Assembly (NCBI GenBank): GCA_918026815.1
Contig: CAKJVC010000092.1
Location: 620,001 to 684,000, forward strand
Origin: Chalara sp. BL73
Lineage: Eukaryota; Ascomycota; Leotiomycetes; Helotiales
Length of the DNA stretch: 64,000 nucleotides
Direction: 5' to 3'
The notes beneath the pieces are model-generated. The model saw nothing but the letters and a program-made list of their open reading frames with translations, had not been told where the DNA came from and made no database searches. The position numbers were made by a program, and so were the translations under genes. The stretch's first letter is position 1; each line of letters starts with the position of its first letter. Of the stretch, positions 37,429-47,200 are shown piece by piece.

Positions 37429-39666
37429 ATGGACGCTTCCAATTACTTTGCTCAGTTTCCCAAGGATGATTATGCGTTGAGCATTTTATCGCAGGCCGCT
37501 ACACATCAGAATCAGAGCTCAAGTGACGCCACTTCAAGAAACGTGACTGAAGAAAACTACCGAGGTAGCAAGCCAAACAACCACAGTAATCAAGTACAAC
37601 AGGAGTTTGAGCACAATATTCAGTCCCGAGGCGCGGTCGGGCCGCTCTTGGGCGATGGGCATGAGATGGGTAGCAGGATGGAGACGCTTGCTTTTAACCC
37701 ATCAAGTGCCACACTAGGACGTCAATCCTATCTAGACAGAATTGGAGGCTATCAGAACCTTGGAGCCCAAATCTATGGGGATACGAATGGACTCAGTATT
37801 TTGAATGCGGAAAGCTATGATGACGGCAGGGGAAGAGCTGATGCTAGAAACTTTGGCCTGAGACAGCATAGCCAAAAGCAGATGATGCCGTTTGGGATAG
37901 TGGAGGGGACAAGGAAGGCGGATGGGGACGAGGGCAGTGAAGGCAGTGGGAAGAGGAAGAAAAAGCACAGGAATGAGAGTGGTGATGAGGAGGATGAAGC
38001 GAGGAAGAAGGCCAGAGGGCGTCCCCGAGTCGATACCAAGGATGAGACTGCTGCCGATCGCCGGAGAACTCAGATTCGAATGGCGCAGAGAGCATACCGT
38101 AATCGTAAAGAAACAACTATCTCTTCGCTAGAGAAGCAAGTCCAAGACCTCAAAGGGACAAACGAAGAAATGAGCAACATCTTCATCAACTTGTATGACT
38201 TCGCTGTCGCCAAAGGGCTTCTGCAACGGGAACCCGAATTTGGGCAACATCTGCAGTCAACCACGGAGAGATTTTTGGCTTTGGCCAAGGCAATTCAAGC
38301 TGATGAGCATGAAGAGACTAACGATGACGCTACGACAGCCGCAAAGGTACAAGAAGTAGATCATACTCCTCGTACGAAGGGGCGCAGAAAATCGCCGAGG
38401 AAATCCCCTCAGGTCACACCCCCTGTCTCAGAACCACTCGGCCCAGCTTGGGGCGGATATTCAATCTCAAAAGAAGATAGTCCAGAGGGGGGCATAAGTT
38501 TGGAGCACCGAATCAATGGTAATGGACAGAGAAATGAGCTGGAGATAATCACGCGGCCGACAGAGGAGAACGCTAGTTTTCCTTTCAACCTCTTAGATCT
38601 CCAGGCATATCCTGTCGAAGTGCCCGAAGTTTCAGACTTCTCACAAAACTTCTTCCTCCAATCCCAACTACCCCTTCCGCGTACACATAATGACCAAGAG
38701 TTATCTTTTGCCCGCCGACTTTTCAGATATTCAAGCGAGAGAGCGTTCACACTCATCACGTCCACAGATCCAAAACGTACTGAGCGTCTGCACCAGGTCT
38801 TTGGCTTCTGTCTACTCTATGAAAGCAAAGAGACGATTATACAGAGACTCAAGAGAGTGTTGAATAGTTCTGTCAAGGATCCGCTTCCAGACTGGCGTCA
38901 GCCGTTTCTACACCTTGGTGGCGCTGGGACATATTACCCATTAGACGATGGCGATTTGAGCGACACAATGCCCAAACTCCGAACAGGGTACTCCATGGGC
39001 CCGTTCTCGCCAGCGGCAAACGAGGCACGAGATCTCCTGCAAGATGGAATGAGGTGCAATCTTCCAGGATTTGAAGGCGAATTTTTCGATCCAAATGATG
39101 TGGAAGGGTATCTACGGGGGCGTGGTCTATTCATAACTCCGACTGCTGAATTTGTTACTGCAGAACTTGATCTCACAATTTTGGCCGGAGCGACAACTCC
39201 TAAAAGTAGTGACAACGATAGCGTGACGTCCCTCATCTCACCTCAAACTCCGGCCAGCCCGGGCAATTTAGTTGCGTGGGATACCGCTTCCCATTTCTCT
39301 CTTCCTAAATCTAACTCGGCCGTGAGCAAGTCGATGACTTTGCCATTCCCGCTCGCTTCCAGCTTCCTGAGCTGGGAGACTGGAGCTATGGACGATGATA
39401 ACAGCCTCATTGACCCAGCTTTGAGCGATATTCTTGATCAAGATACCACCACCTCGGACCGTCGTCCACAGAATGGAAAGCGCATGGTGACAATCAATGT
39501 GATAACTTTGATGGATGGTAAGTATAATTTCCGGCTATTGACACTGATATACACTTACATCTTTTCAGAACTCATAAGCCGTGGAGTTTGCCTCGGCCGT
39601 TCTCCTGGATTCAGGCCGGCCGATATCAACACAGCAATAATTGCAGCAATCCAAGAAGATTTTTAA
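37429..39666 (+). CDS. bZIP transcription factor with AT-hook-like motif
   Basis: Nuclear regulator of 728 residues; exons 37429-39517 and 39569-39666, with a 51 bp intron. The ATG at 37429 starts MDASNYFAQFP. A Lys/Arg-rich nuclear-localisation region with an AT-hook-like core (KKARGRPRVD, residues about 193-202) sits directly before the basic region (ADRRRTQIRMAQRAYRNRKE, about 209-228). The leucine zipper follows (LEKQVQDLKGTNEEMSNIF). QRAYRNRK resembles the Yap/AP-1-like fungal class (family typically NxxAQxxFR; here RMAQRAYR). The large C-terminal part contains conserved FARRLFRYSSERAFTLITSTDP and HQVFGFCLLYESKETIIQRLKR segments, which are widespread in fungal bZIP regulators of unknown role, and an ending GRSPGFRPADINTAIIAAIQEDF. 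DNA target and pathway unknown. Confidence 0.9.
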   Translation: MDASNYFAQFPKDDYALSILSQAATHQNQSSSDATSRNVTEENYRGSKPNNHSNQVQQEFEHNIQSRGAVGPLLGDGHEMGSRMETLAFNPSSATLGRQSYLDRIGGYQNLGAQIYGDTNGLSILNAESYDDGRGRADARNFGLRQHSQKQMMPFGIVEGTRKADGDEGSEGSGKRKKKHRNESGDEEDEARKKARGRPRVDTKDETAADRRRTQIRMAQRAYRNRKETTISSLEKQVQDLKGTNEEMSNIFINLYDFAVAKGLLQREPEFGQHLQSTTERFLALAKAIQADEHEETNDDATTAAKVQEVDHTPRTKGRRKSPRKSPQVTPPVSEPLGPAWGGYSISKEDSPEGGISLEHRINGNGQRNELEIITRPTEENASFPFNLLDLQAYPVEVPEVSDFSQNFFLQSQLPLPRTHNDQELSFARRLFRYSSERAFTLITSTDPKRTERLHQVFGFCLLYESKETIIQRLKRVLNSSVKDPLPDWRQPFLHLGGAGTYYPLDDGDLSDTMPKLRTGYSMGPFSPAANEARDLLQDGMRCNLPGFEGEFFDPNDVEGYLRGRGLFITPTAEFVTAELDLTILAGATTPKSSDNDSVTSLISPQTPASPGNLVAWDTASHFSLPKSNSAVSKSMTLPFPLASSFLSWETGAMDDDNSLIDPALSDILDQDTTTSDRRPQNGKRMVTINVITLMDGKYNFRLLTLIYTYIFSELISRGVCLGRSPGFRPADINTAIIAAIQEDF

Positions 39667-40165
39667 TGCACTAACTTGCCAGTATTTTTGTCTTTACATA
39701 AGCTAAAATGCAACATGTGCGTGTGACAATTGCCTATCTCAACAGCGGACTCAAGTCCTGAGGGCGCACCAACTTGCTCATCGGCAAAAGTTCTGTGCTC
39801 TGCCCTTTAAATGGATCAATGCCTAGAAAGTATGGTACAAATCCGACCCGAGATTGGGGCATCTGAAGAATATTCCCCACAATTCCAACAGTCTACAAGA
39901 TCTCGTTATTTTAGTACATATCTAGTCATACTGTCTACTATATTATTGAGTTCAGCCGAATCAAATCCGATACTGGTCCGTCAACCCTATTCTCGCTCAT
40001 TTTAACCAAATCTTACATCTGTCGACCTCGCATTTTCTAGCATTTTCGTCATCACGATTGTCTTTGACTTTTATAACCACTACCAACAACCTCCCTTCGC
40101 AATAGCACATCCTGTTGTGATGAAAGGCCACTCTTTTATCACGGTTCAGAACTTATCAGCTTAGT
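39667..40165. other. intergenic, no gene seen
   Basis: About 500 bp between the bZIP stop and the next candidate start. It has only frames shorter than 65 codons without coding texture. Confidence 0.5.
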
Positions 40166-40687
40166 ATGTCCCACGAGGATGGGAAGGACTATCGGATGCT
40201 GAAATCTCTCGCAAGGATCCATCCAAAAAGACGCTATATCGAGCTCCAGACTTCCCAATCCCAAGTGCGCAATATCAGGGTGCCTGACAGAATGGAATAC
40301 GCCATGAAGAATAATCAATCTGCTCCAAGCTCCGACAACATACATAATGTAGGCGACACCAAACCCCTCAGACCGTCCCGTCCACAAATTAGACGTGGCT
40401 CAAAATACTGTCCGGATACACTTCAAAGCCAGCACGCTAAGGACTATTTAAATGCCGAGCATGACGAAGCTGAAAATCACCTGTTGAGATTGCAAGTACC
40501 AGTTCAGGAACCCCAACTCTATCGCCCCCCCGGAGACTGCGTAAAACATTATAGTTCTGTGTATGCTCAAGTTCGAGATCTACTACGACCGAAGTTTGTG
40601 TTTAGGAATCCGAGAAACGTTTACGCCAACGACAGCTTATCTCCCATTGGTATTATCAGCGAACTCCAACAGATCCCAGGCATTTGA
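40166..40687 (+). CDS. hypothetical protein, 173 residues
   Basis: Single open frame from a true ATG (MSHEDGKDYRMLKSL) to TGA. It is hydrophilic, rich in Arg, Gln, Pro and Ser, with no membrane segment, signal peptide or motif I recognise; segments such as HPKRRYIELQTSQSQVRNIRV and KPLRPSRPQIRRGSKY are basic. It lies just downstream of the bZIP gene and upstream of another small unknown gene. It could be a lineage-specific gene or a chance frame; the ATG and length favour annotation, but evidence is weak. Confidence 0.4.
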   Translation: MSHEDGKDYRMLKSLARIHPKRRYIELQTSQSQVRNIRVPDRMEYAMKNNQSAPSSDNIHNVGDTKPLRPSRPQIRRGSKYCPDTLQSQHAKDYLNAEHDEAENHLLRLQVPVQEPQLYRPPGDCVKHYSSVYAQVRDLLRPKFVFRNPRNVYANDSLSPIGIISELQQIPGI

Positions 40688-40884
40688 CCTACAACTTCGG
40701 AGACTCTCGCGAGATCTATCGACTTCATGCTGCATTACTCCATAAAGCGCTGAGTGGAATTTTTCAACGTTATCCGTGCATGAAAGGAAACTGCTAGTAA
40801 GCTCTTTCCTGTGCAGCCTCAAATTTTCGTAACACTGACTAAGCTCTTTTTTTTTCAAGTCATCCGAGACGCACACTTGAGGAG

Positions 40885-41532
40885 ATGCCTGATACGTCCT
40901 TGGCGTATAGTGGTGATCTATCAGAATGGTTTGATGAAGACATTGGGGTGTGTTATCTCTACCCCTAAATATTAAACCTGTAAATGGCCTAAACAGTAAA
41001 CAATAATAACATCAACTCGTCTAACTCATACTTTCCTGCAGATAATTCATAAAAGCTATCTAAAAAGAACGTGCCTATGTATACAGCCATTCCAGTCGGA
41101 CCTGAAGATGCCGAATCATCGATTTCTGTCCCGTTAAATATATTAACACCAAGTCTGGTGGTTTCCCCTACGATTATCAGTCCACCTATGCAACCACTCA
41201 CACCTTTATGGGCTATTAAAGCTGAACCTCCCATATCTGCACTAGATATTAAGGAGGGAAGCGGTATTTCACCCGAGACAGAGACCTCTCTGTCACAACT
41301 ATCCAACATGAACGCTATGCCGACAGGTGATCGTAAAAGAACTCGGACACGAACGCTTGAGAATAATGTTGAGGTTATGAGAATCAAACGGCTTGCAGAA
41401 GAGAAGGTAGCACAGGAGTTCGAATTAGAGACCGACGGTATTCGTGCATTGGAAGTAGTGCGAGAACGATATCGAAAGGAAGGAAGACCATGGATTCTGC
41501 CGGTTACTCAGAGCCAGTCGCCGTTTGGGTAG
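40885..41532 (+). CDS. hypothetical two-exon protein, 175 residues
   Basis: Exon 1 (40885-40947) encodes MPDTSLAYSGDLSEWFDEDIG. An intron at 40948-41067 (GTGTGT donor, AAAAAG acceptor, 120 bp) would join it in phase to 41068-41532. The second part is Pro/Thr/Ser-rich (SPTIISPPMQPLTPLWAIKAEPP). It then turns basic and helical (DRKRTRTRTLENNVEVMRIKRLAEEKVAQEFELETDGIRALEVVRERYRKEG, shown here only as a description of a coiled, charged C-terminus). No family recognised. The acceptor choice is uncertain because a better CTGCAG lies upstream but breaks the frame. Possibly a lineage-specific nuclear protein. Confidence 0.4.
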
Positions 41533-42387
41533 ATGAATGGCATCTAGAGCCTGCGGAAGAGGATATTGAGGCTGAAACGCCACAAGTCAACACTTGGTGA
41601 ATAAATCGGGGAGGTCGGCGGATGGTGTCTATTTTCCGACTGCAGAATACAAGTAGTCGTGACGCAAGGATAGTGTCATATTTTCGGGTTTGAAAGACTC
41701 ATTAGCTTTGCATGCCTGATAGAGCAAAATTAATTGTTCCCCGCAGTCCTGAGTAAGTGCACTCAGTACTGCCTAGATGTACATATCTGCTCTCTTTTTT
41801 GTACCCTTACACATTCTACCTTCGATCTCGATGGGCCATCTGCTGAGCCCCCTCACATTGTCCTTTTTAAAGGAATTATCCCACTGAGGGTAATGTACCC
41901 TGTCAAACGATAGCTGGGTGGCTCCTTCCATCCACACCTGCGTGCTTTCCCATTAAAGATCGGGCCCTGGAGTTCTCCCAGAGCTTTTCTCCTCATTCAG
42001 TATGCCAACTCCAAATACATTCACTTGCATTCAACCTGGAGTTGCTTCTACTACATTTACCTACTGAACCACCAAAGTGCAAAGAAATCATTGCATTATC
42101 GCCTTGATTGCTTGGAGGTGTTGCTTTAGCTTGCTTCTGTAATAACTTCATTGATATAGGAAGGCGCGTAACGACAGTATTCGCAACGTCCCTCTACACT
42201 TCCTGCATTCTACCTTCGCCGTAATATTGAGCTGTCAGCCTCGGCTTATTAAAGGCTCGACTGTCGCACTAGGGCAAACTATATGAACACCCGGGGAAGT
42301 CATCTACAGTTTATTTCTCAGGCTCGTTTATCATAGCAGAAACCTTGGGAGAGTTCCTGAGACAGCACCTACCACCTCATATCAAAG
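41533..42387. other. intergenic, upstream region of the RNase H-fold gene
   Basis: 855 bp without a gene. Pyrimidine-rich stretches near 41940-42060 and 42180-42230 look like a fungal promoter/5' leader for the gene starting at 42388. Confidence 0.5.
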
Positions 42388-43623
42388 ATGAGAAACAAAA
42401 CTAAAGCACAAAACCCGAGCAAGTGGGTAAAGTACCAATGCGACGACTTGGAAAAGCTTCAAGAACTACTTCTTCAATCATCGCTCGAACCGGTCTTCGT
42501 GGCTATCGACTTTGAGGGACTAGATACTGTTATGAAGGACTTTCCCTCGGATAAGAAAACACAGGTCGGGCTTTCCATTCTCGACACTATTGATCTACCT
42601 ACCATATCAATCCCAACTTTCAATTATATTGTCGGTCCCGCGGGATATATTGCACACCAGTGCAAGAAATTCATATTTGGTACCGCCAAATCCATCAAAG
42701 GAGGTAGCGAACAGATGTTAAGAAAGATCAATACCCATATCCCGAATAGTCGAAATGTAGTCCTGGTATTTCACAGTGCTGAAGGTGACCTTTTAGTGCT
42801 TCAAAAGCTTGGGTTCATCTTCGCCGACCGGATCATTGCCATTTTTGATACCAGCAAGGTAGCTATAAAGCTGAAATTAAGTCAAAATACGCCTAGTCTC
42901 AAAAAGTTGTGCCATATGTTGGGATGTCCCACAGCGAATCTGCACAACGCTGGTAATGACTCCCACTTCACGTTACGAGCGTTAATTCTATTGGCAACTA
43001 AATCTTGGGAGAACCACATCCAGCCATGGTCTGCTAATACCGCAAGAAGTCTTAAATTGAAGGCGCTAGCGTCAATGGCATTGCTTGTGGAAAATGAACC
43101 GTCGGAGGAGCCGTCAGAGGAACTTCCCAAGAAGCTACTCAATAGATTGTCGAAGGAAACGGCAGAAACATTGCCATTGACTAGAGCATCAAAGAAACGG
43201 AAGGTTGAGGTTTCAGCACCTAACCAGAATGAGGATGGTGAAGAAGATGTTTTGAGGCAGCCGGCGTCGAAGAAGTTGAAATCCAGTGCATCGCGGGTTT
43301 TAGTTTCGATCAATGAGGCAGTAAAACAGAAGATTTTTGAGGTTCAGGCAGTAGAGGAGAAGAAGCCGAAGGTTGACGTTGTGTTGCAGAAGCAAATTGA
43401 CGATCAAGAGAGACTACTCAGAAGGCTTAGGCGCGCTGAGGCAAAGGCAGTAGAAGAGTTGGGGGGAATGATGAGGCGAATGGTTAGAGAGACCCGAAGC
43501 TGCACACATAAACGGCAGAAGCAAGAGGAAATGAAACAATTAGCAACGGAAGCCGAACACAAGCTTGAGTCAATGAGGAGGCATCGACGGTCCATCGACT
43601 CAGATGGAGATTATACTCCATAA
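42388..43623 (+). CDS. Gfd2/YDR514C-like RNase H-fold (DEDD exonuclease-like) protein
   Basis: Intronless, 411 residues, ATG at 42388. The N-terminal half has the layout of a DEDDh-type exonuclease fold as found in the fungal Gfd2/YDR514C family. It shows D41-x-E43 in VAIDFEGLD, D134 in FHSAEGDLLVLQKLG, and H186/D191 in LHNAGNDSHFTLRAL. All four acidic positions plus the histidine are present, so catalysis is possible, though activity of this family is not well established. After residue 210 the sequence becomes acidic (ENEPSEEPSEELP), then Lys/Arg-rich with two bipartite-like nuclear signals (KKRKVEV, KKLKSS), and ends in a charged coiled-coil. It sits 368 bp upstream of the copia insertion and is not disrupted by it. 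Confidence 0.8.
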   Translation: MRNKTKAQNPSKWVKYQCDDLEKLQELLLQSSLEPVFVAIDFEGLDTVMKDFPSDKKTQVGLSILDTIDLPTISIPTFNYIVGPAGYIAHQCKKFIFGTAKSIKGGSEQMLRKINTHIPNSRNVVLVFHSAEGDLLVLQKLGFIFADRIIAIFDTSKVAIKLKLSQNTPSLKKLCHMLGCPTANLHNAGNDSHFTLRALILLATKSWENHIQPWSANTARSLKLKALASMALLVENEPSEEPSEELPKKLLNRLSKETAETLPLTRASKKRKVEVSAPNQNEDGEEDVLRQPASKKLKSSASRVLVSINEAVKQKIFEVQAVEEKKPKVDVVLQKQIDDQERLLRRLRRAEAKAVEELGGMMRRMVRETRSCTHKRQKQEEMKQLATEAEHKLESMRRHRRSIDSDGDYTP

Positions 43624-43986
43624 TGCCGTACAGGGAGCTCGTAAGCAGGACTTATTTCAAGAGCAAATTACGTGCATATTAGTAGTTTTTCTCATATATT
43701 ACTCGTCTCCACTTTTCAATTTTGGGTGATGTGCAGATACTATCACGTCAGATACGCATGTAAAGGTAGTCATCTGTATTGATACTATTTGCCTAGCTGA
43801 CTGTATTCTGGATTGATCTATTTAATTGAAGCGCAAAATTAATGTCTCTCAAGTCAGCCATCGACTGTCTTGTATCACTTCTCTTTACTATTTATTTCCT
43901 TGAGATCATTGACCAATATGCTTCAATATCTTGGGTAACTTTCCTGGTGAGAAATATTTTGCGTTGGTTGAGCGCTAGGCGGGTCG
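43624..43986. other. short intergenic spacer before the retrotransposon
   Basis: 3' flank of the Gfd2-like gene, up to the target-site duplication at 43987. No feature other than likely poly(A) signals. Confidence 0.5.
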
Positions 43987-43991
43987 AATGA
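43987..43991. repeat. left target-site duplication AATGA
   Basis: AATGA immediately precedes the left LTR and recurs at 49869-49873 immediately after the right LTR. This is the 5 bp duplication expected from a copia-type integrase. Confidence 0.93.
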
Positions 43992-44128
43992 TGTTGAAGG
44001 CCATATGTGTCACGTGAATTGTCACGTGATCCATGTACGGAATAGGTTTGGTCTCAGCCTACAATATGTATATATATCACTCGTTTTCTCTCATTCTGTA
44101 GAAGAATCAAGCACTTTTCACTTCAATA
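43992..44128 (+). repeat. left LTR, 137 bp
   Basis: Starts TGTTGAAGGCC and ends CACTTCAATA. It contains two CACGTG boxes, a TATA-like TGTATATATATC (44066-44077) and one TGTACGG (44034-44040). It reads identical to 49732-49868. Confidence 0.96.
44011..44077 (+). promoter_or_regulatory. LTR promoter: tandem CACGTG boxes and TATA element
   Basis: The 10-mer TGTCACGTGA occurs twice 12 bp apart (CACGTG at 44011-44016 and 44023-44028), followed about 40 bp later by a TATATATA box. CACGTG is bound by bHLH factors such as Cbf1/Pho4 types in fungi. This is the probable RNA polymerase II promoter of the element; function is inferred. Confidence 0.6.
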
Positions 44129-44139
44129 GTTATGAGCCC
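44129..44139 (+). other. primer-binding site matching the anticodon region of initiator tRNA-Met (half-tRNA primer)
   Basis: GTTATGAGCCC abuts the left LTR. It is complementary to GGGCUCAUAAC, the anticodon stem-loop of eukaryotic initiator tRNA-Met including CAU, not to a tRNA 3' end. Copia and Ty5 prime from such a cut half-tRNA (established), so this element probably does as well. Confidence 0.8.
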
Positions 44140-44264
44140 GGCCCCCTTCCAAAACGCACAGAAAGCACAGAAAAAGACTTTTCAACCACATTCACATCTC
44201 GTACGATACTTATAATATCTTTATATATTTTTCTTCGTACATACAGAAAATCCATTAATTCACA

Positions 44265-47200
44265 ATGGCCCAAAAAGCACATACAGTTGTGTTGGGTAGT
44301 GACAAAGAATAGATTGAATAGCTGGAAATTGTGAAGTCTTACGCAATCAAAGCGGACATTTAGAAAAACGTGGATCCATCAGAAACCGTACGAAAAGATC
44401 TCAAAGCGCTAGTTCGCCCTACGCCTGCTTCCGTACGACAAAATGCAGAGTTGTATTCGACCTTGACGGCTGATAAAAAAAAGCAGTTAAAGATTTTGCA
44501 ACTCGAATTCGAATATAAAAAAAAAGTGTATAACAAGCAAAAAGCTGGTATAAACGATCTTCGTACGAAGATCCAGGAAACAATTAAGATCGACTACTTT
44601 TACTACACATACAAATGCGATACTCCGTACGAGATACTGGTAAACCTGAAAAACAGGTTTGCTTTTACGGATGCTGTACGAGAAAGGGAATTGATTTATT
44701 AATAGAAAGGACTTGCTCAGACCCCGAAAGATCAAGACATAGAAGTATAGATTATGCAGTAGGAAACGTTGTACGACGAATGCGTTACAGCCAGTATTCT
44801 TGATGTCGCCGGAAACAGACTTTTGTACGACTTTGTTGCAGCTGTCTCCACTGTAGCTCCAGGATTCGCGGATGTGTAGAATGTAAAGTTGGCCGAAAGT
44901 TCAACGGAAACTTTCAAAGGACTAGTACAAAACTTTCGCAACTATCGCAGGACAGTTTCTCAATATTATTCGACAACGTCGTACGGAGTGTTCACGACTT
45001 AAAAGCCAGAGCTTAGCGTTACAAAAGCGGACAAAAAGTCAAAAAAGAAAGAGCGCTTGCTTCCGTGGTGTGTTTGCAAACAGCGACATTATTTTGCCGA
45101 TTGTCTATATTTCAATCTAGACCTTCGTACGAAAGACTGGAAATCAGACTAATCAATTGTGGCCAAAGCAGATAAAGCAAGACAGAACTCTAAGTACTAG
45201 ACATCACTGTTAAAAATCAAAAATCCAGTTCGTACGAATAACGAAGTTACCTCAAGTGCATTTATTACTTGCTTCACAGCAAATTTATCAACAGATTTCA
45301 TGCTTAAAAACAGTATAATCTTGGACTCGGGAGCCACAATTCATGTATGCAACAATTTGTCCAAGTTCATTTCGTACGAAAACGCAAAAAACAAAGAAGT
45401 AGTAATTGCAAGAGCTAGTCAAGTGGAAATTACCGGATAGGGCACTGTAGAAATAGTTGCGAAATGCAAAACTCAACCAGACTTCGTACGAAAATTTGTT
45501 TTAACAAATGTTGCGTATGTACTAACATTCAGGACAAGTGTTGCTGCATTGCGAAAGTTTTTGCAACGGGATGTTCATTTTGATACAAAGCAAAGCTGCT
45601 TGACTTTCTAAAATCAGGTGTTTTGTAAACTTATCAATATTGCGGATCAATAGGTCATCGAATATAATTCAACTTCGTACGAATCAAAAAATGTCATTTC
45701 AGCATTTCTATTTTCATTACACAAACCTAAGCCAGTACGAAAAGGTACAATAACAGAATAGCATGCTCGAATGGGACATTTGTCTGAAGAAGCACTGTTT
45801 CACTTGCCGTACGAAGCTGAAAGGGTGGAGTTTACAAACAAGGCATACAACAACAATTGCGAAGTCTGTCGTACGACAAATGCGAAAAAGATAGTATTTC
45901 GCAGACCAACAAACAAGTTAACAATTCCGTTTGAGAGAGTTTATTTTGACTTAATTCCGATGAAAGAAAGCTCAGAAGGAAAACAGTTAATTTCGCATTT
46001 TCTTTGCGATGCAACTCGTACGAACTTTGTATATACAATTGCCAACAAACGAGAAGAATTAACGTTAGGCACAATTAAAGCATTTGTAGCACTCGTACGA
46101 ACGCGTTGGAACTGCACAATCAAGTTTTTTTACATGGACGGCGAAAGCTTTTTAGGAAAAGCATTTGATGCTTGGATTCTGAAACAAAGCATAACTGTGG
46201 AAAAGTCACCTTTTTACACAAAAGAACAAAACGGTGCTATTGAGCGATCAGGTCAAACACTCATTTTACGAGCAACAAGTCTTTGTACGAGTACAAGCCT
46301 GCCAGAGCACTTGTGGCCAGAGTTTTTTAAAACTGCCGCTTACTTGCTGAATCGATCATCAACAAAATCATTGCACTGGTTGACGCTTTTGGAAAAGCTA
46401 CAAGCCTTTGTACGAATTGTTAATCCATGTTCTGACTTAAAGCACTTTGTTTCGTACGGATGCAAAGCTTATTTACTGATCCAAAAAAGACTTAAACTGG
46501 ATCGTACGGATCCAAGAGCTGAAATTGGGTTTCTAGTAAAATATGAATTATTAAATATTTTTCGAGTGTAGATTCCAAGACAAAAAAGAGTAATTGCAAT
46601 TCGAGATGTAACATTTGATGAATTACAGTTTTATGATTCTTCGTACGACTACAATACAATTCCGGTTACTACATTTTACACACTTCAAACGCTAAATGCA
46701 GAACTAAAACAAAAAGAAATATATGATTCAATTACAGTCGATACAGGAACTTAATATCAAAATGAAATTGACACGGAATTTTCAAAGTCTGATTTAAATG
46801 TTCAAACTTCGTACGAAAACAACCGCCAGTTAATTACTCTTGAACAAACTCCGGAGACAGAAAATCAACTCGCAGACACAAATACAGATTCGTACGAATA
46901 TGAAACATTCAAAGAAATTAGTCTAGACTTGAACGAATCCAATATTTTACTAAGCCGTACAAGAACGTAAAAACAAGGCTTTACACTTCAGCACAAAGTA
47001 TATTTCACAGCATTTCTAGTACAAAGCTCACAGAAAATTCATTGTACGACGCTTTTTTCAGCTCTAAAGAACTAGAAAGCTATGCTACAGTATTTACATG
47101 CTTGAAAGTTTTAAGCTGCAGCAGAAAAAAAATACACTGACTTAAAGAACCGAAACACTTTCAGACTCGTACAACAAGAAAAAGCAGCTGAATACTATTG

